From contig CAJNDS010002366.1 in assembly GCA_905221605.1 (NCBI GenBank), positions 1 through 64,000 on the forward strand: 64,000 nucleotides of DNA, read 5' to 3'. The notes under the pieces were generated by a model. That model was given only the letters and a program-made list of their open reading frames with translations. It was not told where the DNA came from and did no database searches. The position numbers and the translations under genes are program-made. This stretch comes from Symbiodinium natans (Eukaryota > Sar > Dinophyceae > Suessiales > Symbiodiniaceae). Numbering within the stretch: the stretch's first letter is position 1; every line of letters begins with the position of its first letter. Below, one piece after another: positions 33,268 through 44,813 of this stretch.

Positions 33268-33353
33268 CACCTGCATCATGCGAGTTTCGGCCCTTTTATC
33301 ATGAGCCTGAACCTGAGCATGCAGAGACGCTCGTCTCTTGGTGCTCTTGCCAG

Positions 33354-33383
33354 GCTGTGGAGTCCGGAATGCTCGGTTCCTCC
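33354..33383 (+). CDS. M2 exon 26
   Basis: Encodes AVESGMLGSS; GTAG donor. A 126-base CCCTAAA array ends 86 bases upstream. Confidence 0.6.
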
Positions 33384-34125
33384 GTAGCTTGGCTGAGACG
33401 CGGGTTGTACTGTGATGAGGCGACAAAGGCTTAGAAAGCAATGCTGAAGTGTGGCCAATTTCGTGCTGGTGCGTTCTGGCCACCCAAACTCACATAATAT
33501 ACCAAAACGAGCTACGAACCTTCATCACGCCTCAATTCTCTGGGCTGCTATACGAGAAGTTGCATCGCCTGGTTCGCCCGAATTAGATCTGGCCGGGTGT
33601 GCGGGTGCGCGTGAGACTCTTTGGTTCTTTGGTGGTCTTTTTTGCTTTTGTTCTTTCCTTAGACGTTAGGGCTGTATTTGCGAATTTGTTTGTTTCTGTG
33701 ACTGTGTCCCGCGTCTGACCGGTTTGGCAATCGTCCTCTTCTTGAGGTGATTGCCCAAGAAAAGAATGGCAAGCCGCAACAGGGCATCGTGACAAAACTC
33801 GTGCCGTGCTGTTTCAGGCACTTTAGCCATTCTACATCCATTCTAACCTACTTGTACCGGTTCTTGCGAATCTTGCGCATCTGTTCACCCAGCTCCGGAA
33901 ACCGTGAAGGGAGGCAGAGCAGGGACCCCTCTCCTCAATTCGTCTTGGCCTGTCTTGGCATGAAGCACCAGTTCTACCTGCCTACACCGAGCCGAAAGCC
34001 CAAGTCGTCAACATCACCCTCAAGCCGAAATCTGCAGCTGTAGCCCGGAAATGGCCGAGACAGAAGAGTCGATTGGGGTGGGGGGAACCGAACCACCCGC
34101 CGTTCTCCAACTCTACTCGCAAAAG

Positions 34126-34153
34126 GCCCTGGACAGTTCGGCTCTCGCATCAG
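34126..34153 (+). CDS. M2 exon 27
   Basis: Encodes ALDSSALAS plus one base; GC donor. Confidence 0.5.
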
Positions 34154-34406
34154 GCCTGCGCTCGGAATTTAAGGGCATGCGGCCTGAGGCTTCTGGAGGC
34201 TTTGCGGGATTGTGGCGGTTTCAGCGTCTTCGGTTGCAGAGATCAAGATTCAGGGGTGCCCAAGTTGGCTCGCAAACCTTGAGCTCGAAGACCGGGTGCT
34301 CGGCGCAGGGCACGAGTGTCTTCTAAAGTGGCTCAGATCCTCATGTCTGAAGATGTCTGCAGTCGCCTGCGCTTAATGCCATATGGCGGTGGCCGCGGTG
34401 GTGAAG

Positions 34407-34481
34407 GTCAGCAGCGCTCCCCGACGGAGATGCCAGTGCCGACGGACGTGCCATCACCGACCACGCCCTGCGAGGATGAAG
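34407..34481 (+). CDS. M2 exon 28 (PVPTDVPSPT)
   Basis: Core SPTEMPVPTDVPSPTT; phase 1 in and out, GC donor. Confidence 0.7.
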
Positions 34482-34587
34482 GCAGCCATAGGAGGGAATC
34501 CTTTCTTTCGAGTCATGCGTTCCTTTCAGACTGGTTGGCTGTTTGATCTTGGGTACAAAAACTCCATCGCCAACGTCCGCTGCAGCA

Positions 34588-34695
34588 GCAACAAGACCAG
34601 CAACGAGACCAGCCACAAGACCGGCAACAAGACCCGCAACAAGACCAGTGACAAGAGCAGCACCAGCAACACCGGCAGCAACAGCACGAACAACA
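34588..34695 (+). repeat. 12-base minisatellite (aagaccagcaac type)
   Basis: About nine degenerate copies of a 12-base unit in the exon 28-29 intron of module 2. Module 3 has a short related stretch near 50,950. Confidence 0.7.
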
Positions 34696-35196
34696 AGAAC
34701 AAGGGGTGGGATCGGCAACGACAGTGACAGCCACTGCAAAAGCAACAACAGCCACAGAAGCCACCAAAGCTACAAACACCACAACCGCCACAACAGAAGA
34801 TTACATCCACCAACCCAAATCCTCGACTCCTTGCACCTCTAGAAAAATACCGTGCTTAGGGTCGCGCTGTTTTGGCTTGTTTTTGCCAATGGCCAGCGGG
34901 CTTGTGTAAGCTAGATAGAACTGTGAGAAGCACAAACCAAAACATATAGCTTCAGACAGCCTTTTTGAGGGAGGGTTGCCGGAATATCGGGCAACCAGCA
35001 GACATTCCTTCAATACCCGCGCGAATCTTTTCCCAACCCGTCATGCAAGTGTCGTGTTTGCAAGTGGGGTGGCGGGGGGTTGCGCCGCTCCTTCCTTCAC
35101 ATCTGTGAACATTCCTTCAAAACCGATGCTCTTTTCTGTAAAAAAAGCATCATGCGAGAATTGCATGGGCGGGAATCTGTGCACCTCCCCGGGTGG

Positions 35197-35295
35197 TGGG
35201 GGGGGGTGGGGTTGGGGTGGGTGGTGGGGGTGGATGGTGGGGGTGGGTGGTGGGGGTGGGTGGTGGGGGTGGGTGGTGGGGGTTGGGTGGGGAGT
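35197..35295 (+). repeat. GGGTGGTGGG microsatellite
   Basis: Repeated gggtggtggg units; absent from module 3 at the same place. Confidence 0.8.
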
Positions 35296-35470
35296 GCAAG
35301 CACCCGTTGCGGATGCCTGCGCGAAGCCAGAACCCTAACCTTCCAGACCCTGGAGCCTCAACACCCGAAGCCTCAAGCCCGGAACAAGAGTCCTTCAAAG
35401 TCCGATCAAGTTCGAGAAGCTGTTGATGTCACAAATCATCATAGCCGCATCCGAGCGGCACCAAAAGCAG

Positions 35471-35514
35471 GTGAGACTGTGACGGCACCGCCAGTTGCCA
35501 CAGTGGCGACCTCG
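35471..35514 (+). CDS. M2 exon 29
   Basis: Encodes ETVTAPPVATVATS; GC donor lies at the start of a 43-base tandem duplication. Confidence 0.65.
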
Positions 35515-35600
35515 GCCATTTTGCCATTGGGATTTAGGGGGAGATGGTGATCTTCCGGCCATTTTGCCCTTTGGGATTTAGGGGGAGATGGTGATCTTCC
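35514..35600 (+). repeat. 43-base tandem duplication at exon 29 donor
   Basis: Two copies of ggccattttgcc…gatcttcc; the first begins at the exon 29 splice site, so the intron side of the donor is repeated. Confidence 0.8.
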
Positions 35601-36126
35601 AGGGTGCTCTTTGGGGCCATGGAGGGCCCGGATTTCATGCTTCAACATTCAATAAAGCCATCAATTAGCCACGAACCCTATAAGACTGTAGTTGTAACGA
35701 TGTGGACTGTGGACGTCTGTGTGAAGAGGCGAAGACGTTGAGACGAAGACACGGAGACATGACAACACAGATTTACGAGGAAAGAGGGCCCGCGGTGTCA
35801 AGTAAACTCAGCGGCGCCAACATGGTGTCAGCAAAAAATGCTGGCAACATGTAGAAGCACGAGCGACTGCGCCAGGAGAAATTCAATGTTGTTCCTTTGT
35901 CCAATTTCTTGTATCAGTGCTGCTTGTCTGCACGCTCAAACTGCTACATGCCCTTCGCCCAGTGCTCGGAAGTGCCATAGAAAGGAGCACCAAAACGACT
36001 TCGCTTTGAGGGCCACCAAGTCCGTGGTAGTATTGAGGCTTATGCCTGTTGCTTTATGAGGTGCTGTCACGCAAAACACCTGTGGCGGTAATCAACGTGC
36101 AATCGGGCACATTGTGTATCTTCCAG

Positions 36127-36167
36127 GCGAAGACCAGCAGCATCGAGAAGACCTTGACACACTCCCG
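36127..36167 (+). CDS. M2 exon 30
   Basis: Encodes [13 protein letters not shown] plus CG; GC donor. Confidence 0.55.
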
Positions 36168-36389
36168 GCCAGCCACGTCAGTAGTCCAGCACGGGGCCGA
36201 GGCGTTCATGCTGTCTGCAGGCCTCCCGAACACCGTCCTGAGAATGCAAAGACCCCAACCAAGCTGTTCGCTGAAATAGTCCCTTGGAGTGTTGGGCCCA
36301 GCTCGCCTCCTCGAGGTCCTGGTTGGCCAGAAGCACACCATCATGTGTATGTGTACTCCTCGAACCCTACCAATTCCCAAAGCAGAACC

Positions 36390-36918
36390 TACACACACAC
36401 AGAGAGACAGAGACAGACATAGACACAAAGACACAGAGACACAGAGACACGGAGACACAGAGACGCAGAAACACACAGACACACAGCCACAGAGACACAG
36501 AGACACAGAGACATGGAGAGACACGGAGACAGAGAGTGACACAGAGAGACACAGAGAGACACAGAGAGACACAGAGAGACGCAGAGAGACGCAGAGAGAC
36601 ATGGAGACACACAGAGACACACAGAGACACACGAGACACACAGAGAGACACACAGAGAGAGACAGAGAGACACAGAGAGACACAGAGAGACACAGAGAGA
36701 CACGCAGACACACAGAGAGACACAGAGACACAGAGACACACAGACACACAGAGACACGGACGCGGACACAGACACGGGGAGACGCACAGACTCACAACCA
36801 CACACCCCACGAAACTGCAGAGCCACACGACCACACGACCACACAACACCAGCGAGCAATCAAGTATCACGCACACGCACACGCACACGCACACACACAC
36901 ACACATACGCAGACACAC
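36390..36918. repeat. CACAGAGA-type microsatellite
   Basis: About 0.5 kb of acacagagac repeats ending in a CA run. Long frames on both strands through it are by-products. Confidence 0.9.
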
Positions 36919-36947
36919 GTAACTCCTAAGCTTGAGATCTCCACCAG

Positions 36948-36983
36948 GTCTTCGCCAGTAGACTTGCCCGTGCCGACCGCCAG
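36948..36983 (+). CDS. M2 exon 31
   Basis: Encodes SSPVDLPVPTA; GA donor, phase 2. Confidence 0.6.
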
Positions 36984-37227
36984 GAGAGGGCCGATATCTG
37001 GGAAGAGAGATTTCTAGGGTCTGGTGTTTTTCAAAGCCTCAACGCTATCCTCAGCTAAGAGTTCGCTTGGGGCAGAGAAATGGGAAAGCCCAGCGTCATG
37101 ATCACAAGTTCGTGCTTGTCTAGTCTTTGTATGCCACAGTGGTCGGTGCAAGCTGGACTCGGCTTCGAGCTTCACAAGGCTGAGCGTGTAGCTTTTGCTG
37201 AAGATCCGCCGAGCTCTCGCTTCACAG

Positions 37228-37270
37228 GCCGTCTCCAACCTCCATGAATGAGGGTGAGGATGAGGAGGAG
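37228..37270 (+). CDS. M2 exon 32
   Basis: Encodes PSPTSMNEGEDEEE; donor is GC here, GT in modules 1 and 3. Confidence 0.65.
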
Positions 37271-37584
37271 GCCAGTCCATGCCAGTCCGGTCTTGGGGTT
37301 GGAAGAGTTTGAAGCCCCTGGAGCAAAGGCGGCTAAGGAAGGTTTGCGTCCGGAGATTTTCCGAAGCCTGAAAACTGTTGCCGCAGAGGACTCCCACGGC
37401 CGCGCAATATAAGTTCGCGAGGGCGGGGAGGGGCATCCGGCATCCGGCATCCGGATCATTTAGCGGGCAACGCCTTAAACAGCGGCAAGACCCCGGGCGA
37501 TGGAGTGCCAGAAGTTGGCACGTCGACCTTCCACGTTCATCTCGGCCCCCCACGAAGAACTGAAGCGCCCTCGGCCTTGAGCAG

Positions 37585-37611
37585 GCCATCGTCGGGCCGC
37601 TGCCGGATGCA
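37585..37611 (+). CDS. M3 exon 1
   Basis: Encodes AIVGPLPDA; GC donor. Confidence 0.5.
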
Positions 37612-37950
37612 GCGATGAAGCCACCAGGACCACATGGGGGAGAAGTTGGGGAAGGGCTTGGGGTTGGGTTCTTAGACTCAAGAGTTGGGATCTTGTTTTC
37701 GGGGCCAAGGATTTCAGTAGAGGTGCCATGTAAGCAGGCTTCCGAGGCTCCCGAGGCTGCGCGTATTGCAACATGACTTCATCAAGCAAAACAAATGCAG
37801 GAGGCCCCAAACCGAGGGCTAAATCCCAAACCCGCACCTCGTGTAGGGAGACTAGAGCGCGACTGCAGCTAGGGCTCAGGTCGAGATCTGGAGTTTTTTT
37901 TTTGGACTGCGTCTTTGTGAACCAGTTTACAATGATAATCTTCTCCAGAG

Positions 37951-37966
37951 GCTCCGCCCAAATCTA
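37951..37966 (+). CDS. M3 exon 2
   Basis: Encodes APPKS plus one base; GT donor. Confidence 0.35.
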
Positions 37967-38034
37967 GTCAATCTAGTCCCACAGTGGCCCCAAACCACGA
38001 AAGCAAGCTCCTCAAAGCAAGCATTGCGTGGCAG

Positions 38035-38054
38035 AACCCGGCGCCTTTGGCATC
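38035..38054 (+). CDS. M3 exon 3 (tentative)
   Basis: Reads PGAFGI; weak limits as in the other modules. Confidence 0.25.
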
Positions 38055-38612
38055 GCGCGCCTGCCACGGCTTCTTCTGAGCTTCAGGGAGTTCAGCAGCA
38101 TGGGACGGCGCTTCGTTGGATATAGGAAGTTAGATCAGGCCTCGAGTCAGCGCTTGGGTTGGGAGCTCGGGACTTTCCAACGCGCGGCACCTGAGCTCCT
38201 ATGCAGAACGTATCAGTACGTCCACATGATGAGGGACAGAACCCCGGAAGCAAGCCCCAACACGACCCGATTTTGGGAGGCTAAAAGTTAAAGGTCTTCG
38301 TAAATGAAAAGTCAGAAATCAAAATATTCAATTGCACGACCTCCAATGTGTGGGCGTATTATGGCGGATTATGTGCCCGAAAGCCCGATTCTGATGAAGA
38401 ACTTCGGGCAGGGGGTTGAGAGGCTCCAAAGTTAGGTACACTGAAGGAAGTGAGAAAGCCCTCCCTGGCGTTTTTCAGCAGGGCGATTTTCAGCAGGGCT
38501 CTGTAGTCTCGTTCTGGAACCGCCAACAACTTGTTGAAGAAAGCTGACTTATGGACCCTCAGGAAATGTCAGAGGCCGAAAGGGGGTGTGGGACAAGTGC
38601 TGCGCGCGCCAG

Positions 38613-38645
38613 GCATCGCTAGCATTGGGAGCAGGCGATGCTGAG
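38613..38645 (+). CDS. M3 exon 4
   Basis: Encodes ASLALGAGDAE, three codons longer than modules 1 and 2; GC donor. Confidence 0.55.
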
Positions 38646-38861
38646 GCTGGGCCTAGAACGCCTTATCATCCGATACCCCCACTTAGTTGCCGGGGTGTTC
38701 GATGCGTTTTCGAGGCGTTTCAGGGCTTGCACTTAAAAGCACATCGACGTCAAAGTCGCGTCAACAGTGCAAGGTCTTTCTGGGTCGGGACGGTGTGCAC
38801 AGGGAAGTTTATGTGGTGCGTGCATGAAGACACTTTGCGCATCCGCCGATCCGGGGCGCAG

Positions 38862-38914
38862 GTACCAGCGCCGCAGGAGTCCGCGCTGGCAGACAGTGCC
38901 TGGCAGATGCCTGA
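38862..38914 (+). CDS. M3 exon 5
   Basis: Encodes VPAPQESALADSAWQMP; GT donor, phase 2. Confidence 0.6.
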
Positions 38915-39484
38915 GTTGTGCCCAGTTCCTACACGAAACAGGACATGGGGGTTCTCAGCATACATTTTGGCGCTCAGGGGTTTGATTTTTGAAGTTGTTG
39001 TGTCAAGCGATGGACGGTGTCATGGCCGGTCGCGAAGCGAACGCTTCCCGAGTGGCAGAGGGCACTTCACCGCATTGAACGGCCTCCTATAAGACCTACA
39101 GCCCTGAGGTACCTTATTGATGACGCCCCCCAACCCCTGTGCGGCCTCATGCAGCCCTTAAGGTACACCTTTGTAAGTTCGTCGGTCTGGCAAAGTCCCG
39201 AAACCCAAGTGTAGTACTTGGGGTTCGCAGTTTCAGGGTCTCAGGGCTGCGTGCACTTGTAGTACCAGGCGCCCGATATCTTGCTGTTGTATCACGACGA
39301 CTGTCCCCAGCATTTTGTGTTAGCAAGACCATGGCAAGTCTAGATGGTCCAGGAGTGCTGCTATTTCTTTCCGTAATACGATATGGGCTCATGGTCTGTG
39401 AAACATATACCTCTCACGAGTTCGCGCAAGTCGCCCCGTGGCTTCGACGGACTCTTCTTGGAGCTGCCTTCCGGGGTACAGAGG

Positions 39485-39590
39485 GCTTAGGGTTTAGGGG
39501 TTTAGGGGTTTAGGGGTTTAGGGGTTTAGGGGTTTAGGGGTTTAGGGGTTTAGGGTTTAGGGTTTAGGGCTTAGGGTTTAAGGTTAGGGT
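39485..39590 (+). repeat. TTTAGGGG/TTTAGGG array
   Basis: Begins with 8-base units carrying an extra G, then 7-base units. Confidence 0.9.
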
Positions 39591-39881
39591 TGTGTTGCTG
39601 GAACCTACCGCGACGAGACTGTCCGGCCTGGGGCTGGAGCCTGTGGCGAGCTGTGTCAAGGGGAGGGCTGTTTTGCAATCTTGGTGTTCCGGTTTCCGGC
39701 AAGCACTGCGCTTTCCAGGCTCAGCACCTCGCAGCTTCGTACTCCGCACTTGTTGGCCACCCTCGGTCCCGCATAACAAAGTGATTTGCATCGGTCCTAA
39801 GGGCACCCTGAACATGTCCCGAGTCTTCTTTTCTAAGCGAGTCTCACCCTGGACCATTCTAGATCCGAATCGAACCTTGAG

Positions 39882-39924
39882 GTCAGAGTCCGCTCCTGAA
39901 CGAACTCCGACGGAGCTGCCCGAG
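39882..39924 (+). CDS. M3 exon 6
   Basis: Encodes SESAPERTPTELPE; GT donor. Confidence 0.65.
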
Positions 39925-40014
39925 GTGCACGGGTGGTGAGTCCCAAACGCCCGAAGCTCTTTGCACAAGGGCCTGCGACTCGGTTGATTTTCTTCAGTCG
40001 AAACGTCATCACAG

Positions 40015-40071
40015 GACATGCCCGTGCCGACGGACGTGCCTTCGCCAACCTCCTTGCGCTCTGAGGACGAG
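40015..40071 (+). CDS. M3 exon 7 (PVPTDVPSPT)
   Basis: Encodes DMPVPTDVPSPTSLRSEDE; the only copy with a GT donor. Confidence 0.7.
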
Positions 40072-40352
40072 GTGCGCTTTTGGGGCTTCGTGTCGAAGGG
40101 AGTAACGAAGCATCTTGGTATGCCACATGGTTTTCAAGTCAAGCTCTTGCTCTTCCAGCTGTGTGTATGCCAGTAGTCCTTAAAGGCCGCTCTCCCTATA
40201 ATGGTTTAGAAATTGGGGGGTACCTTATTGGGGTCCTTGTTGTTAGGAGGTCCTACTATGCGGGGGGTCTATAGTAAGGGGTGCCTTATTTTCGGAAACC
40301 CCTCTAAAGACCCTTCGGGTTTTGACAGAGCGAGAGAGAGGCGAGGCAGCAC

Positions 40353-40413
40353 AACCCTAAACCCTAAACCCTAAACCCTAAACCTTAAACCCTAAACCCT
40401 AAACCCTAAACCC
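40353..40413 (-). repeat. CCCTAAA array
   Basis: Just before M3 exon 8. Confidence 0.9.
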
Positions 40414-40438
40414 AAAACCCTCCGAACCCCTCCCACAG

Positions 40439-40455
40439 GCGGACACCATCGTCGA
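40439..40455 (+). CDS. M3 exon 8
   Basis: Encodes ADTIV plus GA; GC donor; sits between two telomere-type arrays of opposite orientation. Confidence 0.45.
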
Positions 40456-40499
40456 GCAGGTCGGCACCTTGCGGAAGCCTCAGACGCTGAAAGTGTAAC

Positions 40500-40557
40500 T
40501 TAGGGTTCAGGGTTTAGGGTTTAGGGTTCAGGGTTTAGGGTTTAGGGTTTAGGGTTC
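40500..40557 (+). repeat. TTTAGGG array
   Basis: Opposite orientation to its neighbours; after M3 exon 8. Confidence 0.85.
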
Positions 40558-40594
40558 AGCTGCCAGGTTTCCGATGCCGGACAGGAATAGAAAA

Positions 40595-40660
40595 CCCTAA
40601 ACCCTAAACCTTAAACCCTAAACCCTAAACCCTAAACCCTAAACCCTAAACCCTAAACTA
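40595..40660 (-). repeat. CCCTAAA array
   Basis: Faces the TTTAGGG array 40 bases upstream. Confidence 0.9.
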
Positions 40661-40733
40661 AGATCTTACGGCTGACCTCAGCCGTAACTGCCTGTAACCC
40701 CACAACCTTTCCCCATGGATCCGGCATGCTGAG

Positions 40734-40767
40734 GCCTACGCAGACATTGGTGGCCCCTCCATCCGAG
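40734..40767 (+). CDS. M3 exon 9
   Basis: Encodes PTQTLVAPSSE; GC donor. Confidence 0.55.
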
Positions 40768-40949
40768 GCCCCCGGACGGGCTGGTAGGTGAAGGCTGGCA
40801 GGCTCGAGCAGATTCTGGGCTCACGAGCGGATCTCCTTGATGCTGCTTGCAGCAAATCGTAGATGGCCGGGCCGGGCAGACGTTGCCACTTTGCAGAGTC
40901 TTCCGCCAGAGTTCAAGAATTCCACTGAAAGCGGTTTATCATTTCGCAG

Positions 40950-41000
40950 GCGCGTGCTCGGGTCGCTGCGCATTCGGAGGATGAGACTGCCGAGACGAAC
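40950..41000 (+). CDS. M3 exon 10
   Basis: Encodes ARARVAAHSEDETAETN; GC donor. Confidence 0.6.
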
Positions 41001-41415
41001 GCGAGTAGCCCAGCCTTGTCGCAGTGACGTGTCCTTTCGGGTTTTCAAGCTTTCCTTCGGGTCAACGAGACCTCTAAGGTGACTTACAGAGTACAAGGGT
41101 TCGGTTGTTCATGGTTTGGAGCTCCAGATTTTTAGCCTTCGGGCTCTGGGGTTGCGGATTCGGAATAGAGTCTCGTGGAGTTCAATTTTGGTATGCCGCG
41201 GTGTTGACACGTTGACCTTGCTCCCTGAACCCCGAGCGCGACCTCGAAATCTGAATTCGAAATTTCCTGTAGCAACCCCATCTTCTACACCAACAATATC
41301 CAGGAAGCAGTGATTTTCAACTGTAGGCTCCATGCATACCCACGATTAAAGTTGTTTTGGCAAGGAGCAAGAGCAACATGTTCGGTGTGGCTGTGCGACG
41401 GGAGTTGGGCCCGAG

Positions 41416-41465
41416 GTTCCCGGCGTGCCGCAGGCCTCGGCAGCGGCCGGATCCAGCGTCTTCAT
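41416..41465 (+). CDS. M3 exon 11
   Basis: Encodes VPGVPQASAAAGSSVF; GC donor; next intron is 1.8 kb. Confidence 0.55.
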
Positions 41466-41659
41466 GCAGCCGCCTCAACACATCTTTGGGGCTAACGGTT
41501 GGTTCGGGTCTTGGGGGCAGAAAAAACAGGCTCAGGGGTTCAATCTTTTGTGCTTAGCTCTAAGAAGCGAGAGGTTGGGGTAGGGCCGGGTAGGGTTTTC
41601 CACGCAGGGGGTTCTTTTCATTGGGGTTTTCAAGTTTCAAGGCTTCTGGGCAGAAGGCT

Positions 41660-42200
41660 TATGATCGCCTAGGCCATAAGCGGGTGATAATGGGTGTAGA
41701 GTCTTATATACAGATTTATTTGTTATTTGACTATGCATGTGATAGTGTAAACTTTGTGTATAGTGTAGTATACTTAATAATTAATAATATTACAGTGTAT
41801 AAAAAGACATACAAAATAGATGCGTCTAGATGTTTATATTATATACGTATACTGTATGGTGCATGCTGAACACAGGTCATAGCCTATTACATACCATATC
41901 TACAGTACCGGATCTAGAACATAATCTCTAATCGGTACTTTTTTCTGTTTGCACTGTACACGCACATGCACGCACAGTAACAGTTAGAAGCCCTGAGGAT
42001 TTCATTGTGAATATTCAGGAAACAGAGATTGTGCGATTAAAGCCCAGGGGGCACTGTCTTGAGTGTAGGGTAAGTGAAGACCTTACACGCTTGAAAATTA
42101 TCAAAACAGGTGCTGGCCGGTTAGCCACATCGAGGAGCAGGTCGTCGTATTAAAATATTGAGGAACTGCAGGCTTCATATTTGTTCATGGAGGTCTCAAT
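41660..42200. other. AT-rich insert in module 3
   Basis: About 0.5 kb of markedly AT-rich sequence (tatagtgtagtatac, ttaataattaataat) in an otherwise GC-rich region, absent from the other modules. No open frame of note. Confidence 0.5.
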
Positions 42201-43254
42201 AGAGTATACAGGATACAGGAAGTAGAGTCAAGCTTTCGTCTGGAAATAGATAAGAAGTTGAAATGCAGAGGAACTAGCCTCGCGGGCTCGCGGAATTACC
42301 GAGCGGGTCGCCATTCGCGGTTTGGCACGCGGAAGCACCGGGAGAACAATTTGGAAAGCCGTGCGAGAGGTACGAAAGCTAAATTAAAACCAAAATCGCC
42401 CAAAAGACACCGAATCCTTTTTTCATTCCGCGCCCCAGCAGGGTTTGGGGGTTTAGAATCTCGACAACTTCGGAGGGCGGTAGAGATCCCGCCCTCCCCA
42501 CACCCTAAAGCCCTTCTCTTGAACGTTGACACCTTAAGCACACCCCCCCACCCTTATAAATGCAGGAAAGGGGGGGGGGGTACCAAATTGCAGAACATTA
42601 TTTTCTGCATTTTCCGTGTTGCGTGTATCTCCATATGAGGGGGGGGGGTCGAGAGGGGCCAAATTGCAGGCATGCTCTGTGTGTCCGGATCATGCATGCA
42701 GGAAACGTGTGTTGCATTCCTCGCCGGCCTTATCAAGACCCATTTGGGGAGGCAAAAAGTGCTGGCACGGGTGCAGGGACACATGTCTGTCTGAGTCATG
42801 GGCCTGGAAGGTATCGATTCGAGCTTGTCTGTATCAAGCGCAGTGAAAGAAATGCGTAGTTCACATGGCTGAATACATGCGCCCAGGATTGACTTTCAGG
42901 CAAGAGGAAGGGGAGGGAAGAGAGGAGTGGAAGAGAGGAGGAAGAGGGAGGAGGGGGGCGAAGAACCGCAGCGCGCGCCGCGGCTCCCGGAAGGCATCGA
43001 GGGGGGGCGGGGAAGAGAAAGGCAGACTGCGCACCAGGGGCCAGGGGTAGCCGTGCGTGAGCAAAAAAAACAACTGAGGGCCGCCTGAGGGCCGCCTGAG
43101 GGACCCCATCATAGGGAGGGTTCAAGCCCTGGATTCTGCATTTTCTGCTTGGGTCGGGGGGGGGGTGGTTAATAATGGAATCTGCATATTCAACCCCCCC
43201 CCCCTCTTAAGGGAGGGGGGGTTTAAGCACCCGCAGTGACAGTCGGGCTGACAG

Positions 43255-43294
43255 GTCGGACTCTGGTATCCTGCGCTCACCGACGGACATGCCG
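43255..43294 (+). CDS. M3 exon 12
   Basis: Encodes SDSGILRSPTDMP; GC donor; a one-base loss seven bases past the donor would break frame if this were still exon. Confidence 0.6.
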
Positions 43295-43848
43295 GCAGGA
43301 GTCCCAGCAAGGAGTGCGTCAGGAGAGCTGTTTCGAGCGTGGGCTTCTCTATCCTCTGTCGAACCGCTGAGCCACTTGCAGCAAACCGCAGTGCCTGATA
43401 CAGTCTTGCCGCATTAGAGACCGCACCCAATTTTTCGCACCGAACTCGCGTGACTAGCACGCCTTGGCGTGGCCCGGGCTGGGATCGCAGGAAGGAGGCA
43501 ACAGGCATGCAGCAGCTAGGCAACACAGCAACTCAGAAGACACAAGTCGAGCAGTCACAACAGGGCACATTAAAGTGGAGATGTTGCACTGGCATCGCAA
43601 GAGAGCAAGCCTTCGATCGGCCTCCTCCAATGGGGGGAGGTTAGGTGTGCAGAAAGAAAGAGCAAGAGGGAGCAAGAAGAGGGAGGATGGATGGGGCTGG
43701 GTCCAGGCTTTGCAGTCCATGGGCTGCAAGATCAACCTGCTCTTCACTGACCTTTTTCCCGGGGCCAATCCTCATGAAGCCCCACGCGGGGTTCACGCGG
43801 GTTTGGAAAGTCAGTGGGATGACGGATGGTAAGCTCGGAGTGACCGAG

Positions 43849-43886
43849 GTTCCGACAGAGCTGCCCTCCCCCACGTTCAGCGCTCG
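43849..43886 (+). CDS. M3 exon 13 (VPTELPSPT)
   Basis: Encodes VPTELPSPTFSA; GC donor. Confidence 0.65.
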
Positions 43887-44169
43887 GCATAATTCGCGGA
43901 CATTGGGGATTGAGTCCCACAGCCTGCAGGCTTGGAATTTGGAGTCTTCGAGCGGAGGGCGTAAGGCTTTCAAGTTGGGATGGTTTCAGAGTTTGGGGTT
44001 GTTGTTTGCAGCAGGTCGTTCCCTGTTTTCTTTGGCGCACGACCCTATGGACCCCAAATCGCACTCTCAGGCTGAAACAGTCAGGAACGATGCGATGTGA
44101 TTCCGTTGTGCGGTGCTTTTCTTTCTTTGTATTTATTATCTACATGTATATATATATATGTGTAAGTTT

Positions 44170-44171
<2 letters not shown>

Positions 44172-44206
<35 letters not shown>

Positions 44207-44324
44207 CTCTCGCTCTCGGTCTCGCTCTCGCTCTCGCTCTCTCTCTCTCTCTCTCTTTCTCGCTCTCTCTCGCTATCTCTAACTCTCTCTCTCTTTCCCT
44301 CCCTCCCTCCCTCCCTCCCTCCCT

Positions 44325-44375
<51 letters not shown>
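44172..44375. repeat. CT/CCCT microsatellite
   Basis: About 0.2 kb of CT with a CCCT block, in the exon 13-14 intron of module 3. Confidence 0.9.
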
Positions 44376-44436
44376 GAAATTCGGAAAGAGTAGGAGTAGC
44401 AGCAGCAAGTTTCTCGCAGTGGCCTTCTTGGTTGAG

Positions 44437-44464
44437 GTCGGCAGCGCCAGCTGCGACTGGCGAG
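44437..44464 (+). CDS. M3 exon 14
   Basis: Encodes SAAPAATGE; GC donor; a CT microsatellite ends about 65 bases upstream. Confidence 0.55.
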
Positions 44465-44706
44465 GCCCGCAGCTCAGTGCGCATGGGCTGCGAAGGGGAT
44501 TGAGAACATAAGGTGCAGGCTTAAATCGCAACCTCCAAAACAAAGCTAGCCACTTCCAGACCTAGAAGGCTGACATGCAGCACTATTTGGTGAGTCTCAA
44601 GGGCAAGCCATCCCATACCCGAACCCTCACGGCAACGTTAGGGTAGGGGTTGTCATGGAAGCAACTCTTATCACTGCAATGTTGCACTCCCCAATCCGTA
44701 TCCCTA

Positions 44707-44795
44707 AGCCCTAAACCCTAAACCCTAAACCCTAAACCCTGAACCTTGAACCCTAAACCCTAAACCCTAACCCCTAAACTCAAAACCCTAAACCC
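44707..44795 (-). repeat. CCCTAAA array
   Basis: Before M3 exon 15, with a few variant units. Confidence 0.9.
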
Positions 44796-44813
44796 CACCG
44801 CATGCCTGTGGAG

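Larger units (their letters stand above)
14852..37584 (+). repeat. module 2 of the tandem array (exons 1-32, no zinc ribbon exon)
   Basis: This is the longest module at 22.7 kb. The extra length comes from the RCC1-like insert (about 15.3-19.66 kb), the TAGTAAAG satellite (24.5-25.16 kb), the permuted remnant (about 28.4-29.95 kb) and a GA/CA microsatellite (36.4-36.9 kb). The 81-base zinc ribbon exon is missing, and because its length is a multiple of three the frame is kept. Confidence 0.7.

Noticed and set aside
33815-33835. ttagccattc stretch as a spliced-leader RNA gene
   Set aside because: It does not match the known dinoflagellate spliced-leader closely and its module 1 counterpart differs.
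34543-34842. Thr/Asn/Lys-rich frames and Cys-rich minus frames
   Set aside because: By-products of the 12-base minisatellite in an intron.
36284-37017. Frames of over 200 codons rich in Arg, Thr and Asp (and Cys/Ser/Leu on the other strand)
   Set aside because: By-products of the CACAGAGA microsatellite.
39711-39752. Conserved AQHLAASYSA block shared with 55,412-55,450
   Set aside because: Only modules 3 and 4 agree; its phase does not fit exon 6.
44113-44543. Ser/Leu and Arg/Glu frames
   Set aside because: By-products of the CT microsatellite.
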